Source of the DNA: Peptoniphilus ovalis
GTDB lineage: Bacteria > Bacillota > Clostridia > Tissierellales > Peptoniphilaceae
Assembly (NCBI RefSeq): GCF_018919265.1
Contig: NZ_JAHLQO010000002.1
Span: 205,524 to 269,523, forward strand
Length of the DNA: 64,000 nt
Direction: 5' to 3'
Shown: positions 35,073 to 43,792 of the stretch, piece after piece
How the letters are laid out: every line of letters begins with the position of its first letter
How positions within the stretch are numbered: the stretch's first letter is position 1
Translations under genes and position numbers: made by a program
Notes under the pieces: generated by a model
What the model was told of the DNA's origin: nothing
What the model saw: the letters and a program-made list of their open reading frames with translations, nothing else
Databases searched by the model: none

Positions 35073-35435
35073 GTGTTAAAAAGAATTAATAGAAACGAAA
35101 ACAGACAAAAAAGACACAAAAGACTTAGAAATCATATCTCCGGCACTTCACAAAGACCTAGACTTTCAATCTACAGATCTGCGTCACATATTTATGCTCA
35201 AATTATAAATGACGAAGTAGGACATACAATTTGTAGTGCTTCTACTCTTGATAAGTCACTTAATTTAGAACAAACTGGTAATATTGATGCGGCTAAAGCT
35301 GTAGGTACTTCTATTGCTAATAAAGCAAAAGAAGCTGGGGTAGACGAAGTTGTATTTGACAGAGGTGGCTATGTATACCACGGAAAAGTCAAAGCACTTG
35401 CAGAAGCAGCTAGAGAAGCTGGTCTAAAATTCTAA
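35073..35435 (+). CDS. rplR: 50S ribosomal protein L18
   Basis: A 120-residue 5S rRNA-binding protein starting at GTG behind [27 protein letters not shown] near residue 28 and the end [20 protein letters not shown] identify it. Confidence 0.98.
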   Translation: MLKRINRNENRQKRHKRLRNHISGTSQRPRLSIYRSASHIYAQIINDEVGHTICSASTLDKSLNLEQTGNIDAAKAVGTSIANKAKEAGVDEVVFDRGGYVYHGKVKALAEAAREAGLKF

Positions 35436-35448
35436 GAAGGAGGAAGTA

Positions 35449-35955
35449 ATGGAGCGTTCATTAATAAATGCGGCAGAACTTGATCTTGAAGAAAGAGTTG
35501 TATCAATCAACAGAGTTGCCAAAACAGTTAAGGGTGGTAGAAACATGAGATTCTCTGCACTTGTAGTTGTTGGTGATAGAAACGGACACGTTGGTGTTGG
35601 TACAGGTAAAGCTCTTGAAGTTCCTGAAGCAATAAGAAAAGCAACACAAGATGCTAGAAAACACATTATAGAAGTTAATCTACTAAATACTTCAATTCCT
35701 CATCAAGTAACTGGAATTTATGGAGCTGGTAGAGTATTCTTAAAACCAGCAAGAGAAGGTACAGGAGTTATCGCCGGTGGAGCTGTGCGTGCTGTATGTG
35801 AACTTGCAGGTATCTCTGATATTCGTACAAAGAATATTGGAACTAATAATCCAAGAAATACAGTTAATGCAACTATCGAAGGTTTAAAACAACTTAAAAC
35901 TGCAGAATCAGTTGCTAAACTTAGAAATAAATCTGTTGAAGAAATTTTAGGATAG
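35449..35955 (+). CDS. rpsE: 30S ribosomal protein S5
   Basis: A 168-residue S5 important for decoding accuracy. The double-stranded RNA-binding domain ([20 protein letters not shown]) and C-terminal domain ([19 protein letters not shown]) are both normal. Confidence 0.98.
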   Translation: MERSLINAAELDLEERVVSINRVAKTVKGGRNMRFSALVVVGDRNGHVGVGTGKALEVPEAIRKATQDARKHIIEVNLLNTSIPHQVTGIYGAGRVFLKPAREGTGVIAGGAVRAVCELAGISDIRTKNIGTNNPRNTVNATIEGLKQLKTAESVAKLRNKSVEEILG

Positions 35956-35966
35956 GGGGATAAAAT

Positions 35967-36143
35967 ATGAGCACTATTAAAATTAAACTTGTAAAAAGCC
36001 CTATCGGCAAAATACCTAAACACAAAAGAACAATAAAAGCTCTTGGCCTTAGAAAAATTGGTCAAGTAGTTGAAAAAAATGACACTCCTCAAATTAGAGG
36101 TATGTTAAAAGAAGTTAACTTCATGGTTGAAGTACAAGAATAA
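35967..36143 (+). CDS. rpmD: 50S ribosomal protein L30
   Basis: 58 residues, short and easily overlooked, between rpsE and rplO. The pattern [13 protein letters not shown], then [20 protein letters not shown], is diagnostic. ATG behind AGGGGGAT. Confidence 0.97.
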   Translation: MSTIKIKLVKSPIGKIPKHKRTIKALGLRKIGQVVEKNDTPQIRGMLKEVNFMVEVQE

Positions 36144-36156
36144 GGAGGTGTACCTA

Positions 36157-36606
36157 ATGAAATTACATGACTTAAGACCAAATGAGGGTGGCGGAGTTAA
36201 AGCCAGAAAAAGAGTAGGTCGTGGAATAGGTTCCGGTACTGGTAAAACTTCTGGTAAAGGTCATAAGGGCCAAAACGCTAGAAGCGGTGGAGGAGTTAGA
36301 CCAGGATTTGAAGGTGGTCAAATGCCACTATTTAGACGTCTTCCTAAGAGAGGATTTACTAATATCTTTAAGAAGGAATATGCAGTTATTAACGTTTCTG
36401 ACTTAAATGTATTTGAAAAAGGAACTGAAATCACTCCTGAATTCTTAGTTGAAAACAAATTCATCAAAGCATCTAAAGCAAAAGACGGCGTTAGAATTTT
36501 GGGAGAAGGGGAACTTAATGTTGCACTAACTGTTAAAGCTTCGCATTTCTCAAAATCAGCTAAAGAAAAAATTGAGGCATGCGGAGGAAAGGCCGAGGTG
36601 ATCTAA
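36157..36606 (+). CDS. rplO: 50S ribosomal protein L15
   Basis: 149 residues from the ATG at 36157 behind AAGGAGGTG; the frame is open upstream only across rpm[21 protein letters not shown] and the glycine-rich [20 protein letters not shown] arm that threads into 23S rRNA are typical. The stop and the secY start share one base. Confidence 0.97.
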   Translation: MKLHDLRPNEGGGVKARKRVGRGIGSGTGKTSGKGHKGQNARSGGGVRPGFEGGQMPLFRRLPKRGFTNIFKKEYAVINVSDLNVFEKGTEITPEFLVENKFIKASKAKDGVRILGEGELNVALTVKASHFSKSAKEKIEACGGKAEVI

Positions 36607-37886
36607 TGCTATCCACATTTAGAAATGCGTGGAAGATAGATAGCCTTCGTAACAAAATGCTTTTCACACTTTTCATGCTTTTAATATATAGAATTGGATC
36701 TCATATTGCTGTTCCTTTTATGAACTCACAAGTTATTTCACAACTTATGAGTGGAGCGAATGGATCAATATTTTCCTTCCTTGACTTAATGGCAGGAGGA
36801 AACTTTAGAAGATTTACAATTTTTGCTGCTAACATTTATCCATATGTTACAGCTTCTATCATTCTTCAGCTTTTAACAATAGCTATTCCTTCCTTGGAAT
36901 CTCTTGCAAAAGAAGGAGAAACTGGTAGAAAGGCAATTGCAAAATACACTAGATATTTAGCAATTGTTATTGCACTTATCCAAGCAATTGGATACACTTT
37001 TGGACTATTTAAAGATGCTGTTAATGCAACTAGTCCAATTGAATATGTTACTATTATCCTTTCAATTGTAGCAGGTACTGCAATTTTGATTTGGATAGGA
37101 GAGCAAATTACAGAACATGGAATTGGAAATGGTATTTCAATATTAATTTTTGCAGGTATTGTGGCAAGATTTCCACTTGACATCGCTCAATCAGTGGCAC
37201 TTGTACGTGCTGGAAAATCAAGCCCAATATTCTTAGTACTTTTCTTAGTTGTTGCAATTGCAATTGTTGTTTTTGTAGTAACATTAACAGAAGGTGAAAG
37301 AAGAATACCTGTACAATATGCAAAAAGAGTAGTAGGTAGAAAAATGTATGGTGGACAATCCACTCATATTCCAATCAAAGTTTTAATGACTGGTGTAATG
37401 CCTATTATCTTTGCAAACTCACTAATGGCTATTCCAGCAACTATTGGAATGTTCACTAGTGAATCTACAAGAAATTGGATTGAAAAATGGTTTACTCCAG
37501 CTGGAGGACCAGGAGTTGTGCTTTATGTAGTTTTAACTGTAATTTTAATTATATTCTTCACATTCTTCTACACTACAATTCAATTTAATACAGTAGAATA
37601 TTCAAAGAATTTACAAGCTAACGGCGGATTTATCGCTGGTATCAGAGCAGGTAAGCCAACAAGTGATTATTTATCAAGAACTTTAAATAGATTAGTTCTA
37701 CCGGGAGCAATTGCACTATCAATACTTGCAGTTCTTCCAACAATTTTAACAAAGATTTCAGGACTTCAATTTAACTATGGTGGTACATCAATTATCATCG
37801 TTGTAGGTGTTGTACTTGAAATCCACAGAGTGTTAGAACAACAACTTATTATGAGAAATTATCGCGGTTTCTTAAAGAACAAATAG
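36606..37886 (+). CDS. secY: Preprotein translocase subunit SecY
   Basis: 426 residues from the ATG at 36606, behind GAGGTGATC inside the end of rplO. SecY is the ten-helix channel of the Sec translocon, working with SecE (6981). Conserved IYPYVTASIILQLL near residue 80, GNGISILIFAGIVAR near 177 and the cytoplasmic loop GGFIAGIRAGKPTSDYL near 340. Standard place between rplO and adk. Confidence 0.97.
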   Translation: MLSTFRNAWKIDSLRNKMLFTLFMLLIYRIGSHIAVPFMNSQVISQLMSGANGSIFSFLDLMAGGNFRRFTIFAANIYPYVTASIILQLLTIAIPSLESLAKEGETGRKAIAKYTRYLAIVIALIQAIGYTFGLFKDAVNATSPIEYVTIILSIVAGTAILIWIGEQITEHGIGNGISILIFAGIVARFPLDIAQSVALVRAGKSSPIFLVLFLVVAIAIVVFVVTLTEGERRIPVQYAKRVVGRKMYGGQSTHIPIKVLMTGVMPIIFANSLMAIPATIGMFTSESTRNWIEKWFTPAGGPGVVLYVVLTVILIIFFTFFYTTIQFNTVEYSKNLQANGGFIAGIRAGKPTSDYLSRTLNRLVLPGAIALSILAVLPTILTKISGLQFNYGGTSIIIVVGVVLEIHRVLEQQLIMRNYRGFLKNK

Positions 37887-37896
37887 GAGGCATTAT

Positions 37897-38538
37897 ATGA
37901 AGTTAGTTATATTGGGACCTCCAGGTGCTGGAAAAGGCACACAAGCTGAATCAATTGTAAAAAAATACAATGTTCCACATATTTCAACTGGAGATATCTT
38001 TAGAGAAAATATAAAGAATGATACAGAACTTGGAAAAAAAGCAAAATCTTATATGGACAAGGGTCTATTAGTTCCAGACGAACTTGTTATTGAACTTGTT
38101 GAAGATAGACTTAACAAAGACGATGCAAAAGACGGATTTTTATTAGATGGCTTCCCAAGAACTGTTGCTCAAGGAGTTAGCTTAGATTCTATATTAGATA
38201 AAAATAATGAAAAGCTGACAAAAGTAATTAATATTAATGTAGATCCAGAGATATTAATTGAAAGAGCAGTAGGTAGAAGAATATGTAAGTCTTGTGGTGC
38301 AACTTATCACGTAGCGTTTAATCCTCCTAAAGAAGAGGGTATATGTGATAAAGACGGCACAAAGTTAATCCAAAGAGATGACGATGTTGAAGAAACTGTA
38401 AGAACTAGAATTTCTGTATACTTTGATCAAACTGCACCATTAATTGATTATTACAAAGCGCAAGGTCTTTTAATGGACATTGATGGTTCACAAAATATTG
38501 ATAAGGTATTTGAAGATATAGTAAGCGGTCTCGAATAA
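37897..38538 (+). CDS. adk: Adenylate kinase (zinc-lid form)
   Basis: A 213-residue kinase converting AMP and ATP to two ADP. The P-loop GPPGAGKGTQA is at residues 7-17, AMP site ISTGDIFRENI near 29 and DGFPRT near 85. The lid carries CKSCGATYHV and GICDKDG, the Cys-Cys-Cys-Asp zinc site of Gram-positive enzymes. The next gene starts 2 bases later; the usual map gene is absent. Confidence 0.97.
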   Translation: MKLVILGPPGAGKGTQAESIVKKYNVPHISTGDIFRENIKNDTELGKKAKSYMDKGLLVPDELVIELVEDRLNKDDAKDGFLLDGFPRTVAQGVSLDSILDKNNEKLTKVININVDPEILIERAVGRRICKSCGATYHVAFNPPKEEGICDKDGTKLIQRDDDVEETVRTRISVYFDQTAPLIDYYKAQGLLMDIDGSQNIDKVFEDIVSGLE

Positions 38539-38540
38539 TA

Positions 38541-38795
38541 ATGGATAATACATTAGGTCTTTTGAAAGGACAGATTGTAAGATCCAAAAAAGGCAGAGAT
38601 GAGGGCAAGGTTTTTGTCATTTCAGAAGTTATTGACAAAGACTACCTCTTTCTAGTAGATGGAAAACTTAGAAAGCTAGATCGACCAAAAAAGAAGAAGG
38701 TAAAGCATCTTTATATCTACAATAGCTTCATTGATCTTGATGTTAAGGATTTAAATGACAGTTATATTAGAAAGAAACTTTTACCTTATAGCTAA
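38541..38795 (+). CDS. KOW-domain RNA-binding protein (L14e-like)
   Basis: An 84-residue protein with a KOW-type start (GLLKGQIVRSKKGRDEGKVF) and basic centre (RKLDRPKKKKVKHLYIY). Such proteins sit between map and infA in many Clostridia, resemble archaeal/eukaryotic L14e, and are thought to bind RNA or ribosomes. It follows adk by 2 bases and precedes infA by 18. Confidence 0.85.
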   Translation: MDNTLGLLKGQIVRSKKGRDEGKVFVISEVIDKDYLFLVDGKLRKLDRPKKKKVKHLYIYNSFIDLDVKDLNDSYIRKKLLPYS

Positions 38796-38813
38796 AGGAG
38801 GATCCTTAAAAAT

Positions 38814-39032
38814 ATGGCTAAAGAAGATGTAATTGAAGTTGAGGGCGTTGTTGTAGACGCACTGCCAAATACACATTTCAAGGTTGAACTTGAAAATGGA
38901 CATATCATACTTGCTCATATTTCGGGTAAATTGAGAATGAATTATATTAGAATTCTTCCTGGTGATAAGGTGACAGTTGAGCTTTCACCTTATGATCTTA
39001 CAAGAGGAAGAATAACTTGGAGAAAGAAATAA
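38814..39032 (+). CDS. infA: Translation initiation factor IF-1
   Basis: A 72-residue OB-fold protein that binds the 30S A site. [20 protein letters not shown] and [20 protein letters not shown] are diagnostic. Followed by rpmJ, rpsM, rpsK as in other Firmicutes. Confidence 0.98.
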   Translation: MAKEDVIEVEGVVVDALPNTHFKVELENGHIILAHISGKLRMNYIRILPGDKVTVELSPYDLTRGRITWRKK

Positions 39033-39057
39033 TATCCTAGATTAGGAGGCATTATAA

Positions 39058-39171
39058 ATGAAAGTAAGACCATCTGTAAAGAAGATGTGCGAAAAGTGCA
39101 AAATCATTAAGAGAAACGGAAGAGTAATGGTAATTTGCGAAAATCCAAAGCATAAACAAAGACAGGGATAA
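39058..39171 (+). CDS. rpmJ: 50S ribosomal protein L36
   Basis: A 37-residue protein: [20 protein letters not shown], then [13 protein letters not shown]. The CxxC...C...H zinc set of the C+ form is complete. Strong TTAGGAGG site 25 bases after infA. Confidence 0.97.
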   Translation: MKVRPSVKKMCEKCKIIKRNGRVMVICENPKHKQRQG

Positions 39172-39182
39172 GGGAGGTAATT

Positions 39183-39545
39183 ATGGCTAGAATTTCTGGT
39201 GTAGACTTACCTAGAGAAAAGAGAGTTGAAATTGGACTAACTTATATCTATGGTATTGGAAAACCTAGATCTCAAGAAATTTTAACTAATGCTGGTGTTG
39301 ATTTTGACACTAGAGTTAAAGATTTAACTGAAGCGGAACTTGCAGCTATAAGAGAACAAATAGATAAATACCACGTTGAAGGGGATTTACGTCGTGATGT
39401 TGCTATGAACATTAAAAGACTAAGAGAAATCAACTGCTACCGTGGAAGAAGACATAGAGCTGGTCTTCCTGTAAGGGGACAAAAGACTAAGACTAATGCA
39501 AGGACTAGAAAAGGTCCTAAAAAACTTGTTACTAAGAAGAAGTAA
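39183..39545 (+). CDS. rpsM: 30S ribosomal protein S13
   Basis: A 120-residue head protein contacting P-site tRNA and the 50S bridge. [20 protein letters not shown] and [20 protein letters not shown] are diagnostic. Confidence 0.98.
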   Translation: MARISGVDLPREKRVEIGLTYIYGIGKPRSQEILTNAGVDFDTRVKDLTEAELAAIREQIDKYHVEGDLRRDVAMNIKRLREINCYRGRRHRAGLPVRGQKTKTNARTRKGPKKLVTKKK

Positions 39546-39557
39546 GGGGGGACTTAA

Positions 39558-39953
39558 ATGGCTAAAAAACAAAGAGCTACTCGTGTAAAAAGACGTGTGC
39601 GTAAAAACATTGAAAAAGGTGAAGCTCATATAGCTTCAACATTTAACAATACTATGGTTACTCTTACTGATATCAACGGTAATGTAATATCCTGGGCAAG
39701 TGCAGGACAACTTGGTTTTAGAGGATCAAGAAAGTCAACTCCTTTTGCAGCTCAAGAAGCAGCACAAGAAGCTGCTGAAAAAGCAAAAGAACATGGACTA
39801 AAAAGTGTTGATGTATACGTTAAGGGTCCAGGTTCTGGAAGAGAAGCTGCGATTAGATCTCTTCAAGCCTCAGGTCTTGAAGTAACTATGATTAAAGACG
39901 TTACTCCAATTCCTCACAATGGATGTAGACCACCAAAACGTAGAAGAGTGTAA
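39558..39953 (+). CDS. rpsK: 30S ribosomal protein S11
   Basis: A 131-residue platform protein. [16 protein letters not shown] start ([20 protein letters not shown]) and C-terminal [18 protein letters not shown]. The next gene is rpoA: rpsD (S4), which commonly lies between them, is not present. Confidence 0.98.
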   Translation: MAKKQRATRVKRRVRKNIEKGEAHIASTFNNTMVTLTDINGNVISWASAGQLGFRGSRKSTPFAAQEAAQEAAEKAKEHGLKSVDVYVKGPGSGREAAIRSLQASGLEVTMIKDVTPIPHNGCRPPKRRRV

Positions 39954-39980
39954 ACTATTTAATCGAGAAGGAGGGTACCC

Positions 39981-40928
39981 ATGATTGAAATTGAAAAACC
40001 TAGAATTAGTATTGAAGAATTAGATGAATCAGGTATATATGGTAAGTTTGTAGTTGAACCATTAGAAGCTGGCTTTGGTATCACTATTGGAAATTCCTTA
40101 AGAAGAGTGCTACTTTCCTCTCTACCAGGTGCAGCTGTATCATTTATCAATATACGTGGTGTAGAACATGAATTTGATACTATTCCAGGAGTATTGGAAG
40201 ATGTACCTGAAATAGTTTTAAATATTAAATCTATAGTTTTAAAGATGACTGAAGATGAGCCTGTAAAACTAATTATTGAAAAATCTGGAAAGGGTGAAAT
40301 TAAAGCTTCTGATATTGAGCTTGAACCTCATGTAGAAATTATTAACCCTGACCAACACATTGCAACTTTAAATGAAGATGCTGATGTGTATATTGAAATG
40401 ATGGTTGAAAAGGGAAGAGGATACGAACCTTCAGAACTTAAAAAGGATGAAATATCTGAAATTGGAGTTATTCCAATGGATTCTAACTACACTCCTGTTG
40501 AAAAAGTAAACTGGAAAGTTGAAAACACAAGAGTTGGTCAAAGAACAGATTATGATAGACTAATCCTTGAAGTTACTACTAATGGTTCTATGAAAGCTGA
40601 TGAAGCTACATCTCTTGCGGCAAAAATCCTCACAGAGCATCTTGAACTCTTCATTGGACTCAAAGAACATGTTGGCGAAATCAATTTGATGGTTGAAAAA
40701 GAAGAGGATCAAAAAGAAAAAGTTCTTGAAATGACAGTTGAAGAATTAGATCTTTCTGTAAGATCATTTAACTGCTTAAAGAGAGCTGGAATAAATAGCG
40801 TTGAGGAACTAACTAATAAAACAGAAAGCGAAATGATGAAGGTTAGAAATCTTGGAAAGAAATCTCTACAAGAAGTAACTGAAAAGCTTGATGAATTAGG
40901 ACTTAGCCTCAAAGCTGAAGAAGAATAA
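39981..40928 (+). CDS. rpoA: RNA polymerase subunit alpha
   Basis: 315 residues, full length. The N-terminal dimerisation domain has [20 protein letters not shown] near residue 25. The C-terminal domain (about 245-312: [20 protein letters not shown]) binds UP elements and activators. Encoded between rpsK and rplQ behind GAAGGAGGG. Confidence 0.98.
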   Translation: MIEIEKPRISIEELDESGIYGKFVVEPLEAGFGITIGNSLRRVLLSSLPGAAVSFINIRGVEHEFDTIPGVLEDVPEIVLNIKSIVLKMTEDEPVKLIIEKSGKGEIKASDIELEPHVEIINPDQHIATLNEDADVYIEMMVEKGRGYEPSELKKDEISEIGVIPMDSNYTPVEKVNWKVENTRVGQRTDYDRLILEVTTNGSMKADEATSLAAKILTEHLELFIGLKEHVGEINLMVEKEEDQKEKVLEMTVEELDLSVRSFNCLKRAGINSVEELTNKTESEMMKVRNLGKKSLQEVTEKLDELGLSLKAEEE

Positions 40929-40940
40929 GAGGAGGGCATT

Positions 40941-41282
40941 ATGGCAAAAAATAGAAAACTTGGCCGTAATTCAAGTCATAGACGTGCAATGCTTAGAAAC
41001 CTTGTGACTGACCTTTTAGACAATGGTAGAATTAAAACTACTCACACTAGAGCAAAGGAAATTCAAAAGATTGCAGATCGTATGATTACACTTGGTAAAA
41101 GAGGCGATCTTCACGCAAGAAGACAAGCATTATCATATTTATACTCTGAAGATGTTGTAACTAAATTATTCTCAGAACTTTCTGAAAAGTATGCTGATAG
41201 AAATGGTGGTTACACTAGAGTATTAAAAGTAGGTCCAAGACGTGGAGACGGTGCTGAAGTATCAATTATAGAATTAGTATAA
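40941..41282 (+). CDS. rplQ: 50S ribosomal protein L17
   Basis: A 113-residue L17: [20 protein letters not shown] at the start and [20 protein letters not shown] at the end. Last gene of the S10-spc-alpha cluster; a terminator follows immediately. Confidence 0.98.
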   Translation: MAKNRKLGRNSSHRRAMLRNLVTDLLDNGRIKTTHTRAKEIQKIADRMITLGKRGDLHARRQALSYLYSEDVVTKLFSELSEKYADRNGGYTRVLKVGPRRGDGAEVSIIELV

Positions 41283-41310
41283 GGAAATCCAATGGGGTTT
41301 CCTTTTTTTA
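41283..41310 (+). terminator. Terminator of the ribosomal cluster
   Basis: GGAAATCC pairs with GGGGTTTCC (41283-41302, one G-T pair), followed by seven Ts. Confidence 0.85.
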
Positions 41311-41341
41311 TACCCATTGATATAATAATTTTGGTGATAAT

Positions 41342-42238
41342 ATGATAAATGTAGTTGGGCTTGGATCAACTGATTATAAAGATCTTACAATAGAAGCATT
41401 AAATATTTTAAAAAATGGAAAGGAAAACTTTTTAAGAACAGATAGACATGAATCTGTTAAATATATAAAAGAAAATAAGATTGAGTACAAATCTTTTGAT
41501 TACTTATACGATGAGCTGGAAAGCTTCGATGAAGTTTATAATAAAATTGTTGAAATTTTAATAGATGAGTCAAAATATAAAGATATAAATTATTTTGTAC
41601 CAGGTCATCCTCTTGTTGCAGAAAAGACTGTAAAGCTACTGATAGAAAAAAATGTTCATATTAATCTTGTAAATGGAATTTCTTTTATAGAGCCAGTTCT
41701 TGCAGCAGTAGGTCGTGATGCAGTGGATGGATTATTGTTTTTAGATTCAGATGCAAAGAGATTTGATTTTGACACAAGTAAAGACATTTTAATAACTCAA
41801 GTTTATAATAATAGAATCGCATCGGATTTATCTTTAAATCTTCAAGAAACTTATGATGAAATGCATAAGGCTTTTATAATTACTGATGCAGGTTTAAAGT
41901 CACAAGAAGTTGTAGAGACTGAGATTTATAAACTTCCAAGATTTGATATGTACAACCATCAATCATGTGTCTATGTGCCAAGATCAGATGACATTGATTT
42001 CAACAAGATTTTAAGAAAACTAAATATAGAAACAGAAAATGAAAATCTAGATGAAGAAAGTTTTGAAAAGTTAAAAGATAAGATTATAAATCTTTCGAAA
42101 AATATAAATTTTGACAGCGAAGATGAGATTAACGATATAATAGTTAATTGTTTAATTATACTTTTATTAAAAGACAATGAAGGTTATATAAATTTTAGAG
42201 AAAATCTTAAAGAAATTAATAAAAATTGGATAAAATAG
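41342..42238 (+). CDS. YabN-like tetrapyrrole-methylase-fold protein lacking its MazG domain
   Basis: 298 residues. Residues 1-225 follow the SAM-dependent methylase half of YabN/MazG fusions: MINVVGLGSTDYKDLTIEAL, then YFVPGHPLVAEKTVKLL near residue 85, NGISFIEP near 118 and QSCVYVPR near 205. Normal YabN is about 480 residues with a C-terminal MazG nucleotide pyrophosphatase. Here only some 75 poorly conserved residues follow, without the EExxE metal motif, so MazG activity seems lost. It occupies the yabN slot ahead of hup. Confidence 0.75.
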   Translation: MINVVGLGSTDYKDLTIEALNILKNGKENFLRTDRHESVKYIKENKIEYKSFDYLYDELESFDEVYNKIVEILIDESKYKDINYFVPGHPLVAEKTVKLLIEKNVHINLVNGISFIEPVLAAVGRDAVDGLLFLDSDAKRFDFDTSKDILITQVYNNRIASDLSLNLQETYDEMHKAFIITDAGLKSQEVVETEIYKLPRFDMYNHQSCVYVPRSDDIDFNKILRKLNIETENENLDEESFEKLKDKIINLSKNINFDSEDEINDIIVNCLIILLLKDNEGYINFRENLKEINKNWIK

Positions 42239-42281
42239 AGCTTTTTTTAAAATTTATGTAGAAAATAATAAGAAGTTGAGT

Positions 42282-42326
42282 TATAATTGTAACAGTATTA
42301 GTTAAGGTCCTTTGGGCAACCAAAGG
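42282..42326 (+). promoter_or_regulatory. HU promoter -10 and leader hairpin
   Basis: TATAAT (42282-42287) with a fair -35 TAGAAA at 42259-42264. The leader then forms CCTTTGG-GCAA-CCAAAGG (42309-42326), a tight hairpin with a GNRA-type loop and no U-tract, more likely for mRNA stability than termination. Confidence 0.5.
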
Positions 42327-42373
42327 CATTTCTAATAAATACATTAGAAAAAATTCTTCAAGGAGGATATAAT

Positions 42374-42652
42374 ATGAACAAATCAGAATTAGTAGCAAGT
42401 ATTGCAGAAAAATCAGGTCTTACTAAAAAAGACGCTGAAATGGCTCTTAACGGATTCTTATCTTCAGTTCAAGAAGCTCTTGCAGATGGTGAAAAAGTAC
42501 AATTAGTTGGCTTTGGAACTTTTGAAGTTAGACAAAGAAAAGCAAGAGAAGGAAGAAACCCAAGAAATCCAGAAGAAGTTATTAAAATTCCTGCATCTAA
42601 AGCACCAGTATTCAGATCAGGTAAAGCTCTTAAAGAAGCTGTAAACAAATAA
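42374..42652 (+). CDS. hup: DNA-binding protein HU
   Basis: A 92-residue nucleoid protein: MNKSELVASIAEKSGLTKKD at the start, the beta-arm GRNPRNPEEVIKIPASKAPV near residue 60 and FRSGKALKEAVNK at the end. Strong AAGGAGG. Own promoter and terminator, consistent with high expression. Confidence 0.98.
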   Translation: MNKSELVASIAEKSGLTKKDAEMALNGFLSSVQEALADGEKVQLVGFGTFEVRQRKAREGRNPRNPEEVIKIPASKAPVFRSGKALKEAVNK

Positions 42653-42658
42653 GAAAAG

Positions 42659-42684
42659 AGGAAGGCAAGAGCCTTCTTTTTTTA
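42659..42684 (+). terminator. Terminator after hup
   Basis: GAAGGC (42661-42666), loop AAGA, GCCTTC (42671-42676), then seven or more Ts. Confidence 0.88.
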
Positions 42685-42749
42685 TACACAAATTGCCTTT
42701 AGTATTGAATTTTTCGCCTATTAATGATATATTCTTAGTGGAGTGAATT

Positions 42750-42989
42750 ATGAGATTAGACAAATATTTAAAAAACTCAAGGCTTATAAAAAGACGTACA
42801 GTTGCAAAAGAAGCTTGCGAAAAGGGACTTGTTAAATTAAATGACAAAGTCGCAAAGCCAGCTGACGAAGTTAATATAGACGATATAATATCTTTAAAAC
42901 TTGGAGAAAGAGAAATAAATGTAAAGGTCACTGATGTTTCCGATGTCAATAGCAAAAAGGATGCAGCGACTTTATATGAAAGAATGTAA
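42750..42989 (+). CDS. rqcP: S4-domain RNA-binding protein RqcP/YabO
   Basis: A 79-residue S4 RNA-binding domain (MRLDKYLKNSRLIKRRTVAK). In Bacillus this protein (YabO) acts with RqcH on stalled 50S subunits carrying peptidyl-tRNA. Same gene order as Bacillus (hup/yabN region, then divIC), but yabP and yabQ, the spore-cortex genes normally between them, are missing: divIC starts 19 bases downstream. Confidence 0.9.
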   Translation: MRLDKYLKNSRLIKRRTVAKEACEKGLVKLNDKVAKPADEVNIDDIISLKLGEREINVKVTDVSDVNSKKDAATLYERM

Positions 42990-43008
42990 GTTAGATAGAG
43001 GAGATTTT

Positions 43009-43344
43009 ATGAATACTAGGAGAAGAAAATTTCCAATAGCCCTAGCAATTATAATTTTAATTACAGTAATATATGGTTCAGTTGTAATTGGAAATCAAAT
43101 TTCAATTAGAAATCAAAAATTAGAAATTATTTCAAAAAATAAGGAGACTATTTCAAATTTAAAAGTTGATATAGATAATTTAAACGAAGAAATTGAAAAT
43201 TCATCTTCTTCTGATTTTGTTGAAAAGGTTGCAAGGGAAGAACTTGGCATGGTTAAACCTAGAGAGATTGTCTATGTTGATAAGAGCATGCAGTCAAATA
43301 ATAATAATAATAATAATAAAAATGAAAATGATTTAAATAACTAG
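43009..43344 (+). CDS. divIC: DivIC/FtsB-type septum formation initiator with poly-Asn tail
   Basis: 111 residues from the ATG at 43009 behind GAGGAG. A short basic cytoplasmic tail, one transmembrane helix (about residues 8-28), a coiled coil (about 38-70) and a C-terminal VEKVAREELGMVKPREIVYV, as in DivIC/FtsB of the divisome. The end is a run of asparagines from an (AAT)n repeat at 43297-43319, which can change length without a frameshift. Confidence 0.9.
   Translation: MNTRRRKFPIALAIIILITVIYGSVVIGNQISIRNQKLEIISKNKETISNLKVDIDNLNEEIENSSSSDFVEKVAREELGMVKPREIVYVDKSMQSNNNNNNNKNENDLNN
43297..43319 (+). repeat. AAT trinucleotide repeat inside divIC
   Basis: About seven consecutive AAT units encode consecutive asparagines near the C-terminus. 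Slippage would alter tail length in frame. Confidence 0.85.
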
Positions 43345-43358
43345 GAGGAATTAAAATT

Positions 43359-43736
43359 ATGGATTTATCGCCAGGCGATATTTTAGATGGCGTAGTTACT
43401 AAGGTAGCTAAGTTTGGTGCTTTCGTTGATTTAGGAGAAGGCAAAAGTGGTTTAGTACATATTTCTGAAATTGCTGATACTTTTGTAAAAAATATTGAAA
43501 GTCATGTGGCAGTAGGTGATGAAGTTAAAGTCAAGGTTTTAAGCATTGACGAAAAGGGAAAAATCGCTCTTTCTATGAAAGATGCAATGCCTAAGAGAGA
43601 AGAACCAAAAAAAGAAGAAACTGTTGATTCTAAATTTGAGGATCTTTTAAGCAAATTTATGAAAGAAAGCAATACTAAACTCGACGAAGCTAGAGCTAGA
43701 TACAATACAAAGACAGGAAAGAGAAATTCTAGATGA
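43359..43736 (+). CDS. S1-domain RNA-binding protein, YabR type
   Basis: 125 residues: an S1 domain (residues 1-75; GDILDGVVTKVAKFGAFVDL and GLVHISEIAD) followed by a charged tail. It follows divIC by 14 bases as yabR does in Bacillus. Role unknown; general RNA or ribosome binding is expected. In Bacillus spoIIE lies further on; here the next gene is tilS. Confidence 0.88.
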   Translation: MDLSPGDILDGVVTKVAKFGAFVDLGEGKSGLVHISEIADTFVKNIESHVAVGDEVKVKVLSIDEKGKIALSMKDAMPKREEPKKEETVDSKFEDLLSKFMKESNTKLDEARARYNTKTGKRNSR

Positions 43737-43742
43737 TAATAA

Positions 43743-43782
43743 GTGGTTGACTATCTAAGATAGTTTTCCACTATTTTTTTAT
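43743..43782 (+). terminator. Terminator after the yabR-like gene
   Basis: AGTGG and GACTATC pair with GATAGTT and CCACT (about 43746-43774), followed by seven Ts. Confidence 0.8.
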
Positions 43783-43792
43783 TAATTTTATT

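Noticed and set aside
42309..42326. HU leader hairpin as a terminator
   Set aside because: No T-run follows; the downstream sequence is the HU ribosome site.
43297..43319. Phase-variable repeat in divIC
   Set aside because: Units are three bases, so slippage cannot switch the frame; only tail length would change.
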